Assembly (NCBI RefSeq): GCF_030453725.1
Contig: NZ_JAKDJU010000005.1
Span: forward strand, 1 to 48,194
Length of the DNA stretch: 48,194 nt
Reading direction: 5' to 3'
Source of the DNA: Brevibacterium picturae
GTDB lineage: Bacteria > Actinomycetota > Actinomycetes > Actinomycetales > Brevibacteriaceae
In this document: in pieces, positions 24,677-33,069 of the stretch
Position numbering within the stretch: position 1 is the stretch's first letter
Layout: each line of letters opens with the position of its first letter
Position numbers and translations under genes: made by a program
The notes under the pieces: model-generated
The model's input: only the letters and a program-made list of their open reading frames with translations
The model's database searches: none
What the model was told of the DNA's origin: nothing

Positions 24677-25882
24677 CTACTTGCGGTACTTCTTCATCTC
24701 GTTGCGCGCAATGCTGCGTTTGTGCACCTCATCGGGGCCGTCGGCCAGGCGCAGGGTGCGCATGTGCGCCCACATGCTGGCCAATGGGAAGTCCTCCGTG
24801 ACACCGGCACCGCCGTGGACCTGGATCGCGCGATCGATGATCTTCAGCGCCGTGGCTGGAGCCACAACCTTGATCTCGGCGATCTCGTTCTTCGCGACCT
24901 TGTTGCCGTGCTTGTCCATCATGTCCGCCGCATGCAGCGTCAGCAGCCTGGCCTGATCGATCTCGATCCGAGCCTCGGCGATCCACTCCTGGATGTTCGC
25001 CCGAGACGACAGCTTCTCACCGAATGTCACACGTTCATCGGCACGTTTGACCATGAGTTCGAGGGCGCGCTCGGCGGCACCGATCGCGCGCATGCAGTGA
25101 TGGATGCGCCCCGGTCCCAGACGGGCCTGGCTGATCGCGAAGCCCTCACCTTCGCCCTTGAGGATGTCCTTGGACGGGACGCGGACGTTGTCGAAGGTGA
25201 TCTCCGCGTGGCCCTCCCGATCGTGGTAGCCGAAGACGGGCAGGTTGCGCACCACGGTGACACCGGGGGCGTCGATCGGGACGACGAGCATCGACTGCTG
25301 TCGGTGCACCTCGGCGTCGGGGGAGGTCTTGCCCATGACGATGAGGACTCGGCAATTGGGGTGCATGCCGTTCGAGGCGAACCATTTGCGGCCGTTGAGG
25401 ACGAACCCGTCATCCGTGGGCTCCATGCGCATCTCGACGTTCGTCGCATCGGAGCTGGCGACAGCGGGTTCGGTCATGGCGAACGCCGAGGCGATTGTGC
25501 CGTCGAGCAGCGGCCCCAGGTACTTCTCCTTGTGCTCGTCGGTGCCGAAACGGGTGAAGACCTCCATGTTGCCCGTGTCGGGGGCATTGCAGTTGATGGC
25601 TTCCGGGGCGATCCCGATGCTGTGGCCGGTGATCTCGGCCAGGGGAGCGTATTCGAGGTTCGTCAGCCCTGGACCCCATTGGGGATCGGGGTGGAAGAGA
25701 TTCCACAGACCCCGGCTCTTGGCCTCGGCCTTGAGGTCTTCGAGGATCTGCGGCTGAGTGTGCGGGCTGTTCGCCGCCGCCATCTGCTGGGCATAGACGG
25801 GCTCCGCCGGATAGACGAAGTCCTCCATGAACGTCGTCAGACGCTCCTGATAGTCACGGCCGCGGTCAGTCGTTTCCAGCAT
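24677..25882 (-). CDS. Acyl-CoA dehydrogenase (ACAD10/11-like)
   Basis: The 401-aa flavoenzyme shows the acyl-CoA dehydrogenase pattern: AFAMTEPAVASSDATN (substrate/FAD region), KWFASNGMHPNCRVLIVMGK, GPGRIHHCMRAIGAAERALELM, and IQVHGGAGVTEDFPLASMW followed by LRLADGPDEVHKRSIAR. That ending and the neighbouring phosphotransferase match the ACAD10/11-type dehydrogenases, which desaturate acyl-CoA or 4-hydroxyacyl-CoA derivatives. The start at 25882 lies 17 bases inside the end of the SDR gene, so the two are coupled. The electron acceptor is probably ETF, encoded elsewhere. Confidence 0.92.
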   Translation of the reverse strand: MLETTDRGRDYQERLTTFMEDFVYPAEPVYAQQMAAANSPHTQPQILEDLKAEAKSRGLWNLFHPDPQWGPGLTNLEYAPLAEITGHSIGIAPEAINCNAPDTGNMEVFTRFGTDEHKEKYLGPLLDGTIASAFAMTEPAVASSDATNVEMRMEPTDDGFVLNGRKWFASNGMHPNCRVLIVMGKTSPDAEVHRQQSMLVVPIDAPGVTVVRNLPVFGYHDREGHAEITFDNVRVPSKDILKGEGEGFAISQARLGPGRIHHCMRAIGAAERALELMVKRADERVTFGEKLSSRANIQEWIAEARIEIDQARLLTLHAADMMDKHGNKVAKNEIAEIKVVAPATALKIIDRAIQVHGGAGVTEDFPLASMWAHMRTLRLADGPDEVHKRSIARNEMKKYRK

Positions 25883-26765
25883 GTGTGGTCTCCTCGTTGA
25901 GTCGGTTCGCTTCGTTGAGTCGGTGCTGATAGCGGCTCATGCCTTTGAGCCAGCGGTCGTAGTCGCTGCCCTTCATGCGATACATATCGAGCACCTCGGG
26001 GTGGGGGAGGATGAGGAACGTTCCCGCTTCGACCGCATCGAGGGCGATCGACGCGACATCGTCGGGGGCCAGCACCGTGCCGGCCTCGGTGACTGCGCTC
26101 TGGGCAGGCCCCGCGGATCCCGCTGCGCTCAGCAGGTTCGTGTCCACTCCCATCGGGCAGATGACCGAGGCGCGGATGCCGTCGTCGCGGTAGGTCAGAG
26201 CGAGCCATTCGGCGAAGCCGACCGAGGCGTGTTTGGTGACGCTGTAGGCTGCCGATCCGATCTGGGTGAGCAGGCCCGCCGCCGAGGCGGTGGCGACGAA
26301 ATGTCCTTCACCGGCTTCCTGCCAGCGGGGGATGAGGGCCTGGGCCGCGCGGATATGTGCCCGCAGGTTGACGTCGATGATGGCATCCCAGTCGGCATCG
26401 TTCTCGCCCAGTTCGCCGGGCCCGATGATGCCGGCGTTGGCGAAGTACATGTCCACCCCGCCGAGCCGGTCGTCGGCGAAGGCGATGAGTTCGTCGATGC
26501 CTGCCACCGAGGACACGTCACCGACCCAGGCGTGGGCACCGGATTCGAACCCCGAGGCGGTGTCGGTATTCAGTGCTGAGGCGGTGTCGGCGACGGTGGC
26601 GGAGATGTCGGCAAGGACGACGGTGGCGCCGCGGGAGATCAGTTCGGCGGCGAGAGCGGCACCGATACCGCCGGCCGCACCGGTGACGATGGCTCGGGTG
26701 CCGTTGACGATTCGTGCCCCCGCCGCGGGTGAGCCTGCTGCAGAGTTCACGCCGGCGGTGCTCAC
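25866..26765 (-). CDS. Short-chain dehydrogenase/reductase (SDR)
   Basis: The 299-aa protein has a Rossmann glycine motif (TGAAGGIG, residues 28-35), the NAG motif (FANAGIIG), a catalytic Ser region (ATASAAGLL) and YSVTKHAS with the YxxxK pair. This is a classical SDR using NAD(P)H, probably oxidising a hydroxyacyl or alcohol group in the same pathway. A GTG at 26765 overlaps the phosphotransferase stop (GTGA) and is my chosen start; GTG 26750 is an alternative. The frame open to 26906 runs into the phosphotransferase gene. The C-terminal ~45 residues form a charged extension beyond the usual SDR core. Confidence 0.9.
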   Translation of the reverse strand: MSTAGVNSAAGSPAAGARIVNGTRAIVTGAAGGIGAALAAELISRGATVVLADISATVADTASALNTDTASGFESGAHAWVGDVSSVAGIDELIAFADDRLGGVDMYFANAGIIGPGELGENDADWDAIIDVNLRAHIRAAQALIPRWQEAGEGHFVATASAAGLLTQIGSAAYSVTKHASVGFAEWLALTYRDDGIRASVICPMGVDTNLLSAAGSAGPAQSAVTEAGTVLAPDDVASIALDAVEAGTFLILPHPEVLDMYRMKGSDYDRWLKGMSRYQHRLNEANRLNEETTHAGND

Positions 26766-27796
26766 GCTTTCTCCAGAATGGTCAGGGCTTGCCGGGCCAA
26801 GTCCTCGACGCCGGCGCCCGCAGTTTCCGGGTCGAGGTCGAGATCGCCCATCTTGCCTGTGAGCAGCCGGGTGTAGACGCCTTCGCGGATGCAGGCCAGT
26901 TTCCACATGGCAAAGGCTTCGTAGTACCCGACGTCGTGGACCTCGTGGCCGCTGACCTCCTGGTAGCGGTCGATGAGCTCGTCGGAGGTGGGAAAGCCGA
27001 GTTCCGGGGTGGGGACCCAGATGCTCGTGTACTGCTCGGGCACGGTGAGCATGGCGATGAAGTAGCCCAGATCGGTGAGCACCTCGCCGATGGCGGTCAG
27101 CTCCCAGTCGACGACGGCGTTGACCGTGCCCTCAGGGGCGAAGATCATGTTGTTGGGTTTGTAGTCACCATGGGCCAGGCCGACGGGGCTTCGGGCCGGA
27201 TCCGGCATGGTTTCGAGGAGGGCATCGTGGACCTCGCGGATGATCGGGATGTCGCGCAGTGCGATGTCCTCGACCTGGCCCAGCCAGCGACGCAGCTGCC
27301 GTTCGATGAGCCCGCCTGGGCGACGCAGATCCCCCAGCCCCACCTCGTCGACATCGACACGATGGATGGCGGCCAGCGTGTCGATCATTCCGAACGCGCA
27401 CGAACGCTTGTCGTCAGGGCCGGGACCGTCGGGAATGCGTGCCCAGTCGGCGGGCTCATTGATCGCGAAGCCGGGGCAGTGCTCCATGAACACGAAGGGC
27501 ACATCGAGGACCTCGGGGTCATCGACGATGTCGACGATGTGGGGCACCGGTACGGTGCTGTCGCCCAGCGCGGCCATGATCCGGCCTTCGCGTGCGACGT
27601 TGTGGGCACTTCCCCCGGAGTGCCCGAGCGGAGGGCGCCTGATCACCCAGCGCGGCAGTCCGTCGACGGTGATGGTGAAGGTGAGGTTCGAGCGTCCGAT
27701 GGACATGACTTCGACGTCGAAGTCCGTGACCCCGAATCTGTCCGAGATCCATCGTCCGATGGTTCTGGTATCGAATCCTGCAGGTGCTGTGGTCAA
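26762..27796 (-). CDS. APH-like phosphotransferase (ACAD10/11 kinase type)
   Basis: The 344-aa protein has the aminoglycoside-phosphotransferase/choline-kinase catalytic motif LAHGDYKPNNMIF (Brenner's HGDxxxxN) and the metal-binding VVDWE. Next to acyl-CoA dehydrogenases such kinases phosphorylate 4-hydroxyacyl-CoA, which the dehydrogenase then converts to enoyl-CoA; this is established for mammalian and bacterial 4-hydroxy acid breakdown and probable here. The start is a TTG at 27796 with GGGAGGG 7 bases upstream, a strong ribosome site, so I accept the rare start. The gene heads the operon and faces the divergent quinone oxidoreductase. Confidence 0.88.
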   Translation of the reverse strand: MTTAPAGFDTRTIGRWISDRFGVTDFDVEVMSIGRSNLTFTITVDGLPRWVIRRPPLGHSGGSAHNVAREGRIMAALGDSTVPVPHIVDIVDDPEVLDVPFVFMEHCPGFAINEPADWARIPDGPGPDDKRSCAFGMIDTLAAIHRVDVDEVGLGDLRRPGGLIERQLRRWLGQVEDIALRDIPIIREVHDALLETMPDPARSPVGLAHGDYKPNNMIFAPEGTVNAVVDWELTAIGEVLTDLGYFIAMLTVPEQYTSIWVPTPELGFPTSDELIDRYQEVSGHEVHDVGYYEAFAMWKLACIREGVYTRLLTGKMGDLDLDPETAGAGVEDLARQALTILEKA

Positions 27797-27812
27797 CGTC
27801 GACCCTCCCGAG

Positions 27813-27826
27813 TGAACAATCGTTCA
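27813..27826. promoter_or_regulatory. TetR-like palindrome TGAAC-N4-GTTCA
   Basis: TGAACAATCGTTCA has perfect 5-base arms and lies 17 bases before the TTG start of the phosphotransferase gene. A minus-strand TTGAAT (near 27850) with an 18-base spacer puts a -10 over the palindrome, so a bound repressor would block the acyl-CoA operon. The shape fits TetR/AcrR operators of fatty-acid genes; the regulator is not in the window. Confidence 0.45.
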
Positions 27827-27872
27827 GTTTCGTTTACAGTATTCAAACCGGGCGTGAGAGTCAAGCTGAAAT

Positions 27873-27888
27873 CGTGATGCTCGTCACG
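27873..27888. promoter_or_regulatory. CRP/GlxR-like site CGTGA-N6-TCACG
   Basis: CGTGATGCTCGTCACG holds the GTGA-N6-TCAC core of CRP/GlxR sites with symmetrical flanks. It lies in the gap between the divergent phosphotransferase and quinone oxidoreductase genes, 96 bases before the ATG of the latter. A cAMP receptor-type regulator linking carbon supply to this pathway is plausible. Confidence 0.5.
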
Positions 27889-27983
27889 GCCGAATGTGAT
27901 AGTGATGAATGGGTCATCCCACACTCTTTCACCAAGCAGTCAGTTGCCATCAGCACACACCTTTCACCAGAAGTGAGGAAATC

Positions 27984-28955
27984 ATGAGAGCCATTCGCGT
28001 TGCCACGTTGACCGGTCCGGACGATGTGGAGATCGCCGAGGTGGATCGTCCGAGTCCAGGTTCGGGCGAGGTCCTGATCGAGGTTGCCTATGCGGGAGTC
28101 ACGTTCCCCGAGCTGCTCCAGACCCGGGGTATGTACCAGACCAAGCACGAGCTGCCGTTCGTCCTCGGCTCCGAAGCCGCCGGCATTGTCGTCGAAGCCG
28201 GTGCCGGTTCGCGATTCTCCTCCGGCGACCGCGTCGCCGCGATCCCCGGCAAGGGATCTTTCGCCGAATTCATGGTCGCCGCCGACGAGCAGACGGTGCC
28301 CGTGCCCGACGAAGTCAGCCTGGCCCATGCGGCCGGTATGCCGATGAATGTGCTCACCGCTGACTTCGCGCTGCGCCTCCGGGCGCAGGCGCAGGCGGGG
28401 CAGTCCATCCTCGTCCACGGTGCCGCAGGCGGGCTGGGATCAGCCACGGTGCAGATGGCCCTGGCCATGGGCCTCGAGGTCATCGGCGTCGTGTCGACCG
28501 AGGCCAAAGCCGAAACCGTGCGCGATCTCGGTGCCACACACGTGGTCATGGCCGAGGGGTTCAAGGATGCAGCCAAGGAGCTCTACCCGAACGGCGTCGA
28601 CTATGTCTTCGACCCCGTCGGGGGAGATCGCTTCACGGACTCGACCCGTGTCCTGGCCCCGTTTGGTCGCCTCCTCGTTCTCGGATTCACCGCCGGTGAG
28701 ATCCCCTCGGTCAAGGTCAACCGCCTGCTGCTGAAGAACATCTCCGTCGACGGTGTGGCCTGGGGAGCCGCGGCCCGCGAGCGGCCCGACTACATCGCCG
28801 AACAATGGGACGCGGTGGCCGACTATGTCGCGGCGGGCAAGCTCAACCCCGCAATCCATGCCACGCACCCACTCGAGGAAGCGGCGAAGGCCATCGGTGA
28901 ACTGGACTCCCGCAGCGTGCGGGGCAAGGTGCTGCTCGAGCTCAAGGGGGAATAG
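27984..28955 (+). CDS. Zinc-free NADPH:quinone oxidoreductase-like (MDR superfamily)
   Basis: The 323-aa protein has the MDR fold without zinc-ligand cysteines. It shows EVAYAGVTFPELLQTRG, the GSEAAGIV segment, and the NADPH-binding VHGAAGGLGSATVQMA (Rossmann GxxGxxG variant). The tail SVRGKVLLELKGE is typical of the quinone oxidoreductase group. Such enzymes reduce quinones or enoyl groups; a role in acyl-CoA breakdown is suggested only by the divergent operon. The ATG at 27984 has GAGGAA 5 bases upstream and begins MRAIRVATL. The frame from 27909 is longer but weaker. Confidence 0.9.
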   Translation: MRAIRVATLTGPDDVEIAEVDRPSPGSGEVLIEVAYAGVTFPELLQTRGMYQTKHELPFVLGSEAAGIVVEAGAGSRFSSGDRVAAIPGKGSFAEFMVAADEQTVPVPDEVSLAHAAGMPMNVLTADFALRLRAQAQAGQSILVHGAAGGLGSATVQMALAMGLEVIGVVSTEAKAETVRDLGATHVVMAEGFKDAAKELYPNGVDYVFDPVGGDRFTDSTRVLAPFGRLLVLGFTAGEIPSVKVNRLLLKNISVDGVAWGAAARERPDYIAEQWDAVADYVAAGKLNPAIHATHPLEEAAKAIGELDSRSVRGKVLLELKGE

Positions 28956-29051
28956 GTTCACCAGCCCGGTCGACGTCGCGGAATCCGCCTCGGCGGTGGA
29001 ATCCTTGAAATCAGGCTGCTGTGCGATCAACGTGGCCCTGGTCCGCGATAC

Positions 29052-29102
29052 GGCATAGAGGCCGTAGTCGAACCACTCGGTCGCGTTGCCGAGCGAGGCG
29101 TA
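29052..29102 (-). pseudogene. Relic of an MHS-family (MFS) transporter N-terminus
   Basis: Read on the minus strand, 29102-29052 encodes YASLGNATEWFDYGLYA, the hallmark first-helix motif of metabolite:H+ symporters such as ProP. The frame has no start codon in a sensible place, and the next residues (VSRTRATLIAQQPDFKDSTA) do not form the expected helix. The gene is therefore a fragment, with most of the transporter missing. It lies in the 224-base gap between the two reductase genes (28956-29179). The match is short and was made by eye. Confidence 0.5.
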
Positions 29103-29179
29103 GGGTCCGCGGTCAAGTTCTCCGGCTCGCGTCCTCAGACCCCCTGGTGTCCGCGAGCGAAAACCACGAGGATGGGGCA

Positions 29180-30151
29180 ATGAGCGAATCGACATCAGAC
29201 ACTTCTTCCCAGCCAACCATGCGAGCCATCAGCCAGGACGAGCTCGGAGGTCCCGAGGTCCTCCACGAGGTACAGCTGCCCATCCCGAAGCCCGGTCCGT
29301 CGCAGATCCTCGTCCGCGTCCATGCTGCCGGAATGAACCCGACGGATTGGAAGCACCGAGGCCATCGCGCATTTCTGCCGGCACCTCCATTCGTGCTCGG
29401 CTGGGATGTATCTGGCGTCGTCGAGCAGGTGGGCGTCGGCGTCACCCTGTTCGAACCCGGCGATGAGGTCTTCGGCATGCTTCCCTACCCATTCGGGGTG
29501 GGCGCCCATGCCGAGTACGCTCTCGCACCGACCCGTGCCTTCGTCCCGAAGCCGAAGGACATCGACCATGTGCAGGCCGCAGCGATTCCCCTTGCAGCAC
29601 TGACCGCGTGGCAGGCTCTCGTCGACACCGCCGAGGTGGGTGAGGGTGACCGCGTCCTCATCCATGCCGCAGCCGGGGGAGTGGGCCATCTGGCCGTGCA
29701 GATCGCAAAGGCCCGCGGCGCCCACGTGATCGGCACCGCGAGTGCCCCGAAGCACGACTTCGTCCGTGGCCTGGGTGCCGACGAGATGATCGACTACCGC
29801 GAGGTCGACTTCGCCGAGACCGCCCATGACATCGACATCGTCCTCGACACGATCGGAGGGGAGTATCAGCCGCGCTCGCTGCAGACCATGAAGTCCGGCG
29901 GCATCCTGGTCTCGACGATTCCGATTCCGATGGAGGGAATGGCGGAGCGGGCGGCTGCGCAGGGAATGCGCATCGAGAACATCCTCGTCGAGGCCGACCA
30001 CGCCGGGATGCTCGCCATCGCCGAGCTTGTCGAATCCGGACAGCTGAGCGCGACGATCGCGAATACCTTCCCCTTGGCCGATGCGGCCGCGGCCCACGAG
30101 CAGCTGCAGACCAACCGGACTGCAGGCAAACTCGTCCTCACGGTGGTGTGA
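29180..30151 (+). CDS. NADP-dependent MDR oxidoreductase, zinc-free
   Basis: The 323-aa enzyme is a medium-chain dehydrogenase/reductase without zinc ligands: VHAAGMNPTDWKHRG, VLGWDVSGVVE, IHAAAGGVGHLAVQIAKARG (nucleotide site) and GADEMIDYREVDF. This NADP-dependent branch often acts on quinones or alpha,beta-unsaturated ketones. ATG 29180 has GAGGA 8 bases upstream. It shares only moderate similarity in layout with the reductase at 27984, so it is not a recent duplicate. Its substrate is unknown. Confidence 0.88.
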   Translation: MSESTSDTSSQPTMRAISQDELGGPEVLHEVQLPIPKPGPSQILVRVHAAGMNPTDWKHRGHRAFLPAPPFVLGWDVSGVVEQVGVGVTLFEPGDEVFGMLPYPFGVGAHAEYALAPTRAFVPKPKDIDHVQAAAIPLAALTAWQALVDTAEVGEGDRVLIHAAAGGVGHLAVQIAKARGAHVIGTASAPKHDFVRGLGADEMIDYREVDFAETAHDIDIVLDTIGGEYQPRSLQTMKSGGILVSTIPIPMEGMAERAAAQGMRIENILVEADHAGMLAIAELVESGQLSATIANTFPLADAAAAHEQLQTNRTAGKLVLTVV

Positions 30152-30242
30152 GCGGCCCCGACCGCAGACGGACCACACCGCAATCGGCCGCAGCCACCAT
30201 CGAGTTCGGCACAACCGCTATCGAGTCCGAGGAGGAGTGAGC

Positions 30243-31193
30243 ATGTCCGAGGCACCGAGACCAGCCCTGGCGACACTTCGCCACGAGCGATTCTGGGACG
30301 AGGAGTGGGTCTATGAGCGCAAGCTCGACGGACAGCGCTGCCTGGCGGTTCGCGACGGAGGAAGGACACCGCACCTGTACTCCCGCAACGGTAGAGACGA
30401 TTCCGCGACGTTCCCTGAGGTCGTCACCGCCCTCACACAGCAGGCAGGTGGATCCTATGTCATCGACGGTGAGATCGTGGCGTTCGACGGGGCTGCGACC
30501 AGCTTCTCCCGACTGCAGCCTCGGATCAATCTCACTGATCCCACCGACATCGAGAACTCGGGAATTGCGGTCTGCTTCTACGTCTTCGACCTCCTCGAGC
30601 TTGGGGGCGAAGATCTCAGGGACAGGCCGCTGGTCGAACGGAAGAAGAAGCTCTTCGACCTCGTCGACTGGACCGATCCGCTGCGCTGGACGCCGCATCG
30701 CAATCGGGGCGATGAGGACTGGTTCCGCGAAATCTGTGGCAGAGGATGGGAGGGCCTCATCGCCAAACGGCGCGATTCGACTTATCCCTCCGACCGGACG
30801 AAGGACTGGCTGAAGTTCAAATGCGAGGCGGGCCAGGAGCTCGTCATCGTCGGGTTCACCGAGCCGCAGGGCCAGAGGGTCGGGCTGGGCGCGCTCATGC
30901 TCGGCTACTACGACTATTCGGAGGACACGAAGGATCTCGTGTACGCGGGAAAGGTGGGGACCGGGTTCAGCGAGGACGACCTCGGCGAACTGCATGAGAT
31001 GCTCAGGGCGATCGAGATCCCGGACTCCGCGTGCACCAAAGGCCGCATACCCCGCGAGGGGCACTGGGTGGAACCGGAACACGTCGCCGAGGTGGCCTTC
31101 ACAGAATGGACGGCGGAGAATCAGCTCCGCCACCCCAGATACCTCGGACTGAGAAACGACAAACGGGCGGAAGACGTCGTCAAGGAGGCATGA
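30243..31193 (+). CDS. ATP-dependent DNA ligase, LigD ligase-domain type
   Basis: The 316-aa protein carries the nucleotidyltransferase motifs of LigD ligase: motif I ERKLDGQR (adenylated Lys27), motif III region FYVFDLLEL, motif IV EGLIAKR, motif V WLKFK. A C-terminal OB-fold follows (LVYAGKVGTGF, then RIPREGHWVEPEHVAEVAF). It seals DNA breaks in non-homologous end joining with polymerase and phosphoesterase partners. GAGGAGG lies 6 bases before the ATG. The next gene overlaps its stop by one base. Confidence 0.92.
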   Translation: MSEAPRPALATLRHERFWDEEWVYERKLDGQRCLAVRDGGRTPHLYSRNGRDDSATFPEVVTALTQQAGGSYVIDGEIVAFDGAATSFSRLQPRINLTDPTDIENSGIAVCFYVFDLLELGGEDLRDRPLVERKKKLFDLVDWTDPLRWTPHRNRGDEDWFREICGRGWEGLIAKRRDSTYPSDRTKDWLKFKCEAGQELVIVGFTEPQGQRVGLGALMLGYYDYSEDTKDLVYAGKVGTGFSEDDLGELHEMLRAIEIPDSACTKGRIPREGHWVEPEHVAEVAFTEWTAENQLRHPRYLGLRNDKRAEDVVKEA

Positions 31194-32092
31194 TGAGTTC
31201 GTCAGCGGAAGTCGCAGGAGTCTCGATCGACAAGGCCGACAAAGAGATGTTCGGCCCTGACGACGGAGGGCCGATCACCAAGGTGGACCTGGCGAAGTAC
31301 TACTCGGACGTCGCCGAGGTGATGCTGCCCCACACCCGAGACCGCCCCATTTCGATGCAGCGGTTTCCCGACGGAATCGCCGCGGAGTCGTTCTATGAGA
31401 AGAAGTACCCCGATCATTTCCCCGACTTCGTCGAAGCAGTGAGGGTCGCAACGCAGGACGGTGACCAGGACCAGGTGATGATCAACAATGCCCAGAGTCT
31501 GGTCTACCTCGCCGACCAGGCCAGCATCACACCGCATACCTGGTTGGCCACCTCGGCGGATCTCGACCATCCGGATCAGCTCATCGTCGATCTCGATCCC
31601 TCGGCTCCGGGAATCGATGCGGTGCGAAAGGCGACGGTGATGGTGGGCGAGCTGATGGAGGAACTGGGCCTGAGGGCATTCGTCAAGACCACCGGCTCCC
31701 GCGGATATCATGTGCAGGTTCCGCTGATCGTCGATCACGACTTCGACGAGGTGCGCGACTTCGCGCGGAACTGCGCAAGGGCGCTCGTCGATCGGGATCC
31801 GGAGCTGCTGACGATCGAGGCGAGGAAGAACAAGCGCGGGAACCGGGTGCTCATCGACATCGCACGCAATGCCTACGCCCAGACGGCCGTACCGCCTTAT
31901 GCTGTGAGGTCGCGTCCCGGAGCTCCGGTCGCCGCACCGATCACCTGGGACGAACTGTCGTCGACAGATCCCCGGGACTACACGATGACCTCGGTGCGCA
32001 ATCGACTGGCCCAACGCGACGATCCGTGGGCCGGCATCGCCCGCCACCGACAGGGCATCGATCAGGCGATGGAGACGCTGGCCAAGCTCTGA
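31193..32092 (+). CDS. LigD-type polymerase (primase-polymerase) domain protein
   Basis: The 299-aa protein matches the LigD PolDom: YYSDVAEVMLPHTRDRPISMQRFPDG, IVDLDP (metal-binding Asp133, Asp135), VKTTGSRGYHVQVPL, and VLIDIARNAYAQTAVPPYAVRS (Asp222 the third metal ligand). PolDom fills gaps and adds ribonucleotides at breaks in NHEJ. Two in-frame ATGs (31190 and 31193) lie next to AAGGAGG at 31182-31188; 31193 gives the better spacing. It is co-translated with the ligase gene. No fused ligase or phosphoesterase domain is present, so this is a stand-alone protein. Confidence 0.92.
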   Translation: MSSSAEVAGVSIDKADKEMFGPDDGGPITKVDLAKYYSDVAEVMLPHTRDRPISMQRFPDGIAAESFYEKKYPDHFPDFVEAVRVATQDGDQDQVMINNAQSLVYLADQASITPHTWLATSADLDHPDQLIVDLDPSAPGIDAVRKATVMVGELMEELGLRAFVKTTGSRGYHVQVPLIVDHDFDEVRDFARNCARALVDRDPELLTIEARKNKRGNRVLIDIARNAYAQTAVPPYAVRSRPGAPVAAPITWDELSSTDPRDYTMTSVRNRLAQRDDPWAGIARHRQGIDQAMETLAKL

Positions 32093-32131
32093 GCGCTCGC
32101 CCTGGGCCGCTGTCAGCACCGAGGTCGGCAT

Positions 32132-32749
32132 TCAGATGTCGTCGTTGCCTCTGCCGCTGAGCACGGATTCGTTCTGTGTCGACGTGGGTTTGCGGCGTCG
32201 GTCGGCACCGGAGTCATCGACCTTGACGAGCAGCCAGTTGGCCGGATCTCCATTCAACTTCGTCTGCGTCAGCGCGAACGCGCCGCTGAGCTTCTCACCA
32301 TGCAGGTCGACAACGAGGTGGCCGTCGTCGAGGCCCTGTGATGCGCTCACGCTGTCACCGTCGATCTCAGTGGCGTTGGCAAAGGTTCCGGTGTCCCAGA
32401 CGATCACCGTTCCGGCACCGTAGCCCTCGCCGATGCGACCTTCGAAGTCCGCGTAGTCGAGGGGATGATCTTCGGTCCGATGGGCCAGGCGCTTCGTCGA
32501 GGGATCGAGCGAGGGGCCTTTCGGGACGGCCCAGGAGACCAGGACTCCGTCGATCTCGAGTCGGAAGTCGAAGTGCAGATTCGTCGCCTCATGGCGTTGG
32601 ATGACGAAGACCGGCTCTTCGGCCTTGCCTCTCTTCCCGGTTGTCGACGCATCGCCCGACGGTTCGGAAGCAGACGCATCACCCATGGGCTCGGAGGTGT
32701 TCGAGCTCCGTCGCTTGTCCCGGTATTCCCTGAGGTCGTGTTTGGCCAT
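32132..32749 (-). CDS. LigD-type 3'-phosphoesterase domain protein
   Basis: The 205-aa protein carries the LigD PE domain (FVIQRHEATNLHFDFRLEID, then WAVPKGPSLDP and DHPLDYADFEGRIGEGYGAG), which trims 3' phosphates and ribonucleotides before end joining. The first ~45 residues are charged and low in order (REYRDKRRSSNTSEPMG). The ATG at 32749 has GGAGG 6 bases upstream; a longer frame to 33118 has no site and runs through the intergenic region. It converges on the polymerase gene with 39 bases between the stops. Confidence 0.9.
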   Translation of the reverse strand: MAKHDLREYRDKRRSSNTSEPMGDASASEPSGDASTTGKRGKAEEPVFVIQRHEATNLHFDFRLEIDGVLVSWAVPKGPSLDPSTKRLAHRTEDHPLDYADFEGRIGEGYGAGTVIVWDTGTFANATEIDGDSVSASQGLDDGHLVVDLHGEKLSGAFALTQTKLNGDPANWLLVKVDDSGADRRRKPTSTQNESVLSGRGNDDI

Positions 32750-33069
32750 CGTGGGCCTCCTGATGAAGGACGACATGTCCGTGCGGTTGAATGCATTGTC
32801 GCACGGGGCCGGGCGCAGGAACAGGTCCGGATGCGAACACGGCCCGCCGGGCGAATCACCCGTGTCCGTCAATGCCTCAGCTGCCGACAGACTTCCGGCG
32901 GATGCCCCGGGCGAGAGCGATATCACGGCGTCTGGAGCGCCTGACAGGCCCCGCCCGGGATTCTCAGGCCCTAGACTGGACCGCTGCGAATTCTGACACA
33001 ACGATCGATGGCAGCATGCGGCCCCACCTCGGGCAAGGGATGCAGTGGAGCCCGAAAGGCAGCAGACAC
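32750..33069. other. Intergenic region between the phosphoesterase and BCCT genes
   Basis: The 320-base gap between divergent genes is very GC-rich. I see an inverted repeat CCCGGGCG (32906-32913) / CGCCCGGG (32952-32959) with a 38-base loop, and a possible BCCT -10 (TAGACT, 32972-32977) without a good -35. The rest shows no gene, RNA or clear operator. Confidence 0.4.

Noticed and set aside
22990..24801. 603-codon plus-strand open frame over the acyl-CoA ligase gene
   Set aside because: Antisense shadow of a gene with unmistakable AMP-ligase motifs; no ribosome site or domain.
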